NCBI GenBank assembly: GCA_002633005.1
Contig: NMRA01000672.1
Location: 1-64,000, forward strand
Length of the DNA stretch: 64,000 bases
Direction of reading: 5' to 3'
Source of the DNA: Phoronis australis
Taxonomy: Eukaryota > Phoronida > Phoronidae
The notes beneath the pieces were generated by a model that was given only the letters and a program-made list of their open reading frames with translations, did no database searches and was not told the DNA's origin. Below, piece by piece: positions 53,701 through 62,700 of the stretch (position 1 is its first letter; every line of letters begins with the position of its first letter). The translations under genes were made by a program, and so were the position numbers.

Positions 53701-56700
53701 CACAGTGACATACTCTAGCCCCCTCTGCCAGCTGATAACAGGGTCGGGCAGTCCAATAGCCTGGCAGTCGATCACCACACGATCACCACGCATCTTGATA
53801 ATCTGTTCTGGCATTACAGTCACTATGGAGGGAGGCACTGAAATGGGCCAATCACAGTTAAAGTCAATGTGGAGGGTCAGGTTACAGGTCAAAATGAAGT
53901 ACTTATACAGAGGCAGATCAGAAGGGGGTTAGTTTTGGTCCAGTAAAATCCAAATTTTTTAGTAATATGAAATTTAAAATGAAATAAGTGTTCTGTCAAA
54001 CTACTCAAAACTGACCACATATTACCTAAACCAAGCGCTCAGCCAAAATGCTTATGTTTTAAAATAACTGAAATCTAAAAATTTCAAACTGCTGCCTGTT
54101 AACGCGTTTTGTAATGTATAAAAAACATCAAGCATTTTCGAACAATTCTGCACGTTGAGTGCCCCAAGATATGAACAAGTGGCATCTCACAAGCTGTACA
54201 GCTCAAACACTTCACAGCAACTTATTTATACATTTTTAGTGACTTATTCACAGTAATCAAAGACAATCAGCAAACATAGCCCCACGCATCAAACACCCCT
54301 TACATTGAACGGTGAGCGACATCTGTTTTGTGGCGGATCCAGCAACGTTAGTGGCTTCACATCTCCATCGACCAGAGTCTGACTTCGCCACCTTGCTGAT
54401 GATGAGATCTTGAAAATACACGAAGACGTGAAAACCCGAGAAAATGAATATCTAATGATAAACTCAAACATGAAGGAAAGTCAACATCTAGCAACGAATT
54501 CTATTCTGTTTCGACAGTGAAAAATTATTTTGCTCAAGGTTAGAGCCTGCACCAATTTTAAAAATAGGGAATATTGGCCATTTCATATTCAAGAAATACA
54601 ATCTATAACAAAATATTATTACTATGGGACCACACACAAAAGTTGCATTGACAGGTATTGTTGACTTCCAAGTCTATCTTCAGACTATGTTGATACACAG
54701 AGCCCAGTATTTGAAGAATATGATGAAAAGCAAAATCGTTCATGTCCCAAACTTCAGAAGAAAATCAAATTTCAGCATGAATTACATTGTCTCAAACTGA
54801 AATTCTTGAAACTGTCCCAAACTGGAGAAATTTATCCGGAGCATGATAAATACATTTTACTCATGACCCCCCCCCTCATTAAAATTTGAGTGCAATGTTT
54901 AGGGGTATCAAGCTCACTCAAATAAAAACTATATTGCGCAGTGGTGCACACCAGTCAAGTCGCTCCTTGCGTTGCTCAGGCAGACAACTCAGCAGAGGTT
55001 GGACATATAAACAAAGGAACAGCAGTTGCACTTTGAGACACTTTTGTATTCTGATGCGTAAAGTTCTATTTTTAATGACGAGTTTAGTTTTTATGGCCAA
55101 CAGTGTCTAAAGTGGGCAGGAAAGAATGTTGCCACCAACAGGCAGTAGTTACTACTGATCCCCATGTCTGTCCCTTTATCCCCAAAGACAAAAGTCCAGG
55201 CTCTGTGATGAGTGACTATTGCAATCCCAACTAGTCAGAAGCATTCATTGTTGTATGATGGGAAATGAGATGCAGCAGACAATGTAATTATAAACGTTTG
55301 TTACGTTCAACATCACTGTTCAGTGGTTGCCAAGTTCCTCATCAAAACAGTGTGTTTCGAGAACCAGCTTTACACATTTCCAAGAATTTTCAGAGGACAT
55401 AGCTATTTTCAAACTGGTTTTGCAAAACTTACTTCCAGTTTCTAGCTGTATGTAATCCTTGTCATCAGTGGTGACCTGTTTGTCATTGCGGTACCACTCG
55501 ATGTCTGCTTTTGGTATGGCGTAAACAGGACACTCCAGGACAACTGACTCGTTGACAATGGCAACGTAGTTCTCATTCCCGGGAGTAATCTCGGGTCGCA
55601 CTGCAAAGCAAACATAACATTGTACAAACTTCTCTCATATAGTAACGATGAGCTAACATTGTTAAAATAGAACATTTTATTTTAACTCTGGAGTGACTTG
55701 CCATTTTTATCGAAAAATGCACAAAAACGTGGCACACTTTGTTTGGATTTCATTGCTATATTACCAAATATTACTTTGATGAAAATCTGGCCAATGACAG
55801 CTACACATTCTATTCAAATTAATAATGAAGAAATGAAACAATAGAGACACTCACAGCAAAACTTTAAATGACATCAGATTCCTAATATTTTCAGATAAAG
55901 ACCATGAGAGAAACAGAAAGAGAAAAAATAGAGCAATTTGAACAAATACAGTAAATTCCAAGGAATTCTTTTTGCACAATGTTAGAAAATTTAACAATAA
56001 TCCTTCGTAAAGCATCCCACCTCTCACAAACAGTGTCATATCTTTTCTCTCTTCCCCTGCCACGTTGGTCGCTGTACAGATATAAGTAGCAGTATCCTGC
56101 GGGTCAGCGCTGAAGATCTCTAGAGAACCATCTTCGCTAATGATGTAGCGTACATCTAGAAGCCCAATGGGGGCGCCGTTCTGGAATGACGGACACATGT
56201 GAAAGTTACAACACATTTGTCGAAAGCGTTCACGAGTGTATAATGTGGACTCGTTATATTATACATAAATTACTTATTATTATTATTCCCCTTTTTCACC
56301 TTTCCATTTAGCCCACGACAACTGTGTTGCTCAGTATAATGAAGTTATTTTCCAGCCGTTTCACTGGCTGATATAGTCACATGTATTAGTCCATTTGACT
56401 TGGGTTCGGCCATTTCAACTTCCACACATATCTAACCTTTGCAACTGACCCTTTCACCAACATTTACAGAGAAATGCACAACTTACTAAGAGACACCAAT
56501 GAGTATTCTATTTACTGATTAAATTAAGATCACCGATGAAACAAAAAAAATCAAATGGAAATCACCACAAAAAGACCATTTACTGTGTTTTGTTCCACTG
56601 TCTGTAAACAAGGAAAGTTGCCATTTTTATAACACGCTGTACATGAAATCATTCAACTCACCTTCGTCCACTGTATCATAGGTCTGGGTTCACCAATGGC

Positions 56701-59700
56701 ATCACATGGTAATGTCACAAAGTCACCCATGTTGACAACGTAATCAAGTTTACCATCAATGTCAGCAATAGAGGGAGGCACTGTAAGCAAAGAATTTGCC
56801 ATTTCAATGCTACACACCTAGACTGATGGTGTGGAATGAGTCTGACAACAGACAACACGACAATTGTTCGGTAGTAAAAAGTACATATGGGTCATAAATC
56901 GATGAATTTAAGGCAAGAAAACAGGCAAAAGCCCCTGAATTCAAGAATATCCCAATGTTAATCTAGCATTATCTTTGTGTGTTAACGCAACAAATCGTAT
57001 CTGTTTTTTCATCTTTCCATCTCCAACAAATGATATTTTGGCTACAGGAACATGTTATTACGGTAAACATGCACCACATTGGGACAGTTTCTACAACTTG
57101 GGACACTGCAATTCATGTCGAAATTGAATTTTCTTAATTCTGAAGATTGGGGCATCAATGATTTTGGTATCCATTCAACAATTGGACACAATTATTGGAC
57201 ACAGCATTTAATTGTATCACCAGTGACTGAAAATAGACTTGGTTATTCATAAAATCAATGAACATGGCCGCCGACGCAACGTTTTTATGTGCTCTCATAG
57301 TGTGTAAGAATAACAGTGAATGATCGTTTGTCGTTGATCGTAATTCTTGAATTTGGGATGACCATTGCTTGATTCTAAAACTTGACACAAGTTCTTATCT
57401 TACCACAATAATTCGATTTTAGCTGTCCCAAACTGGAGAATATTTACCAGAAATTTACAGCAAACTTTTAGTACTAGACCACTCACACTTGTCATTACTA
57501 TTTTGCAAATACCGACAGCAGAAATCCTCAAGTACTTACGCTGAACATTCAACGTTATGTCAAACGACGCTTGCCCGCCCACGTTGCTAGCATGACAAGT
57601 GTACGTCGCTTCATCCCGTGGCCTCGCATTCGAGATCTCCAGAGAGTTGTCGGGTAGGATTGTCAGGTATGGATCCGAGTCGACATTAAGTACCTGGTTA
57701 TTCTTATACCACGTGATGCGAGGCTTGGGGAAACCGGAGACGACGTTACAGGCCAATATGGCCGTCTCTCCAAACACCACATCAATGTACGGATTGGTGA
57801 AGGATATTGCAGGGCGGACTGAAATGATTGATTTTCAACATCAAATATGTAAGGTGGCGCCACCGCAGCAAACATTACAAGAATGTACAGGCTGGTTCAG
57901 AGTAGGTATCATTTAGCTAAAAATCAATCACTACAGTCCAAGAAAACGTATCAATTTCTATAGTACCTATACCAAAGTTTCCCAAAACATGACAAACTAA
58001 CAAACATGGCTGCCATGATAACTGAAATGCAGAGATCTGAATTAACAATTCATCTAACCATGATTGAATAAGGGACAATACAAATTTACTGGCAAACAGA
58101 TCACTTTTTAAGAGCAGTTAGCAGATAATTCTCAATAATCTTAAGACAGCACATACACCATAAAACTGCTGCCAATAATGCTATCTTCCATCAGTATGCT
58201 ACTGTTCAGAGCACCGGTCTTAATGGCCACTTTCCGAATACAGCGAAAACGTGACGAAATATGCACTGTCGTCAGGTGGCGCTAACATAGTTGTTTGACA
58301 GCATTCTACATTCTTGTATGGATTTAATCCAGTGGTATATTTCCCAGCATTTTCATAAAATTCACAATAATTCTTTGAGGCCATCATGCCATCAAATAGT
58401 CACTTTGGTGTGACGGGATGTTCAGACAATTCACATAAAAATACGGTATCTAACAACTTAAAATGACTATGAATGAAAGTTGTTTCATTTCATTCATATG
58501 TACGCAAAATTACTAGAATTAGAAAGTAGGCCAAGAGAAATGGGCTTTTGTGCTCTCATAAATGCTGTAGCATGGTATGTCGAGCGTTTTCAAGTTCACT
58601 AGTCAGTAACGAGCTGGTCCTTAAACCTACCTATACCAGTTACAGTCACAGGGGCCGACTTGTCCTCTTTTCCAAACTGATTCTTTGCACTACAGACGTA
58701 CCAACCGCCATGTTCTTTTTGGATATCTGCAGACAACAAAGAATGTCACATCACAATCCTGGGAGCCGTTTCACCACTTAAGACAACGTATTAGTACACC
58801 ATTGCTATTAATGAAACATTGGGTTCAAAAATAAAAGTAATTAGTCTGGACTACTTTAACGATCTTGCCATTAACAAATATCTTACTTCTTATAAGCAGA
58901 CTGTTGTCGGCTTGTTGTTCAAAGTGTTTGCTTCTGAAGTCGATTGCCGCACCGTCCTCGCGGCGCCAGTTTATCTTGGGTGTTGGGTGACCAATGGCGC
59001 CACATGACAGCTTAATGCTCTGTAGGATGTCGACACTGCCACCTGTTGGGGCCTGGATAATCTTGGGTGCAGCTGGAAAAAGAAGGCAGAAGATTAAGCT
59101 AAATGTATACAGACTGATGGGCGAACAAGAATTCACAAAAAAGAGGTGGCAATTCGTGTGAAAAGATCATTTTTTAACATTTTTAAAGAAAAGGGGCGAG
59201 TCTATGTGTGCATGAAGAGAATTCATGAAAAAAGGGCATTCACTTCAGAGGATTTTTCATAGAATGGTAGTCAAATCAGAAACTTAAAGAATTTCTAACC
59301 CTTAGTTAACACATTGATTTATTGTGACAATCACTAGTACAATACTGTATTCAAACATAAATAACTTCAAGTGATCCGCGAGGTCAATCATTCTTTTGCT
59401 AGGTATCGTCACCCACTGCAAGTGAAACACCGGAACACACTATAACCTTCACTTAGAAAGGTTTTATATTGCACAACAAGCCTCAGATTTGTCCCAACAG
59501 ATATCACTATCTCTGCCAAGAATTTTTTATGTTTTTGAATCTCTTAAGAATCAGCAAAGAAGTCGAACAGTCAACAAGCTACACGGATGTATTTTGACAA
59601 AAACGTCTAGATTGAAAACATTTGCACACAACTCCACTCACTTCCAACTTCCAGGACTCTGGTTCCAGAGACGGTACCAGCTACATTGCTGATCTCACAC

Positions 59701-62700
59701 TTGTAGTTGCCCGCGTCCAGGTTGGTGATAGTACTGATGATCAGGCGGCCATCTTCAGACACTTGCATGTACGGAAAGTTCTGGATCTGTAACAGATGAG
59801 TTTCGACAATAACAACGTTTGCATAATTGTAACTAAAATAGGCTATCGGCCTTGGACTAATTAAGCTGTTATGATTTGTATTAGTAATCAGTATGATCTA
59901 TGATTTGTGAAATATTTACTTTTTTGTTGATTATTGAAGGAGCTATTTTTTGCGTCTCAGTATACTCCTGGGGTCTGGTTCATGAAAAGTGACCCAAGAC
60001 TTAAGACAGAAATTTGGTATTATATTCCCACTCCACAATCGTCTAATAAATGTTTAGTCATGTAGTTACGAGCACATCCCTGACTGAAAGTAAGTTGCAT
60101 AAACTTTCTTAGTAAGTAACAGTTACGGGCTTATCCTTGGATACTTCATTCTTTTCTAAAGTGAATTTCAATTATATTTAGAAATAGATATGAGGAGCGC
60201 AAGACAAAATTAAGTCTTATGTCACTTTAATGAAACAATTACATTTATTGATAAGTTGTGGTTAATTTATAACCACAGCTGTGTTCAGTATACACAATAT
60301 AGTGTGACCATGTCGTTTGCTTCTAATGCATGGCAACATCTTGTGAAGACTTGTGTGATCTTGCGTTTTCGCGACACTCATGTCTACGAAATGCAGCGCA
60401 AAACACAAATGCCCAGTTGGCACAGCCAGCCCTTGGAGAAGACAGATGAATAGGTGGCCATAGGTCTACCTCCAAGCTACTCACAGCTAAGTGCACACCT
60501 AAGAAGGACAGCTAAGGTTCTGTCATAACTACACAGTGGGATTTACCATCAGCTCTCCCTTGTACCATGTGACATTTGGCGCTGGCTTGCCATCTGCTCG
60601 ACAGGACAGCGTCGCTGTCTTACCCTTCTCCACCAAGTACGTTTTGGTTGCGTCATAAATCCTTGGTGGTTCTGTAACAAAGAAACGTTCCTCCGTTGAA
60701 TGACATCCGGCAGACAGCATTAGTTTAGCCACATTTTATAATTATAACCGACATCACTTTATTACAACAGAGTGCCCACAAAGAAGGTAATAGTCACTCT
60801 CAGGGGTTCCCCGTTTTGAGAACCAGTATTCTCCATTGAAAAACAGACATCAAACTGGTTCTTAAAATCTGGTATGACTGTAGTTGACTCTTGCGAGAAA
60901 AACAGCTCACCCACTTGTTCACTGAAGCCGACACCACACACTGCATTTGTAAAAACCCTCACAAAGACAAAGTAACACCTCAGCTACACTTGACTGCATT
61001 AGATGCCACACTAATAGTTTCCAAAAACAATTGTGAGCTTGTGTGGCACACAAGCACACAATTGCAGACCCAGGGCTTGAAGTGTAATTTGCATTTTTTT
61101 CCCAACAGGGACCAATCAAAACAGAATAGACATTATGACAGGCAGAGCATATTAAATTTTATACGAAAATGGATTGTTTTCATAAAAGTCCACCTCAGTT
61201 TCCCCTATAATTTAGATTCATAACAAGTACACTGGTACAAAACATGAGCCATGACAAATATTTTCCATTTAAGGCACGATACTTCCAAAAGTACTCAAAC
61301 ATTTTTAAGTTTTTTATCATTTATCTCAAGAGATAATAAACAATAGCAAAATACAACACATCACGAAAAGAGAAACACCACACACACACACACGCACATA
61401 TAAACCAAAAAAGAAAATGGACCCAATTTACTCTAGTTACACAAAAAATCCAGGTTCACCAAAAAAGTCACAGCCTAATTATATTGCAGTTTTTGCCAAC
61501 AAAAGTATGACGTCGACAAATCTATGGCATACCAGTGTAAATCAACCTCAGCGACTTGGTGTCACTACCGGCTCCATTGCGGCCATGACACTTGTATTCT
61601 CCTTTGTTCTGGCGCACAAGTCTACGCAGTATCAAGACACCATCTTTGGTAGTGATGCGATGGCCGCCACGTGTCCACACGAAGCGTGCTGGGGGGAAGG
61701 CATCCGCCGTACACCTGACTGTGACCGTTTGACCAGTGACAAAGTGGACAATATTGGGAGTGATGGTAACAACGGGCTTCTCTGGAAAGGTGAAAAAACA
61801 GCATATAGTTCAGACATAGAGTTGGACCTACAAAAAATTGTTTTTGGTACCAATAATGAGAGAAGTACAGTGCCAAGTCATGGAACAACCGAATAAATGA
61901 CATACGAGAAATAGAATCTCCCTTAAACTTCAACAACAAATATGGGCAATTCTTATTTTATAAATCTGCAAACATGATATTGTAGTCCAAACCTGCATGT
62001 GTCCCTCATCTCATTTTGCTTCAAATTCCACAAACGGTGTCTCGGATACGGGGTCCGTGTTCAATTTAAATTGCGACGCTATTTTCGAGTTGCGCGAAAA
62101 AGGTTTTAAAAATATAGACACGCAATTGCCTTGCTTTTATGTTGTGTTAATTCGCAACAAATGGATTGATTTCAGTTTCTTTGAAAAGTATAACTGCCCT
62201 TTAATTCAGATATGAATTCCTGCAGCTGAATAACTAACAAGCTCCTAAAAATAGCAATTATCTCCCCTTGTACTTACTGCCCACACGAAGGAACACTTCT
62301 TCTTCGGATGAACCGCCCACGTTACTGGCACGGCAGACGTAATGACCCTCATCTGAACTCTGAGCATTTCTGAAATCGAATTGACAGTTTTGCAATATGT
62401 AATAAACTTTAACGATCATTCTTTCAAAAGAAAGTGTTGCACTAATTTTTACATTTCCGTTTTTCTTGTCCACGACTTTTTTCATATCATGTCGTGTAAG
62501 ATATAGATTCCAAACGACAAGAAAACTGAAAAAGAAACTTTCGCTTCCGTTACATGACAGAATAATTTGAATTCGTTTTGGGGACATGTTTAACAAGATT
62601 CATGTTCGTAACATTCATAAGGACTAAACTGTCGTAACCCCAATAAATGCCAGTCATATTTATAACTCTAGATACCCTCAATCAATATGTCAATAAAGCA

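Noticed and set aside
61417-61896. 159-codon + strand open frame, the longest on that strand in the area
   Set aside because: It lies opposite Ig domain 3, whose minus-strand reading has full Ig hallmarks and good splice sites.
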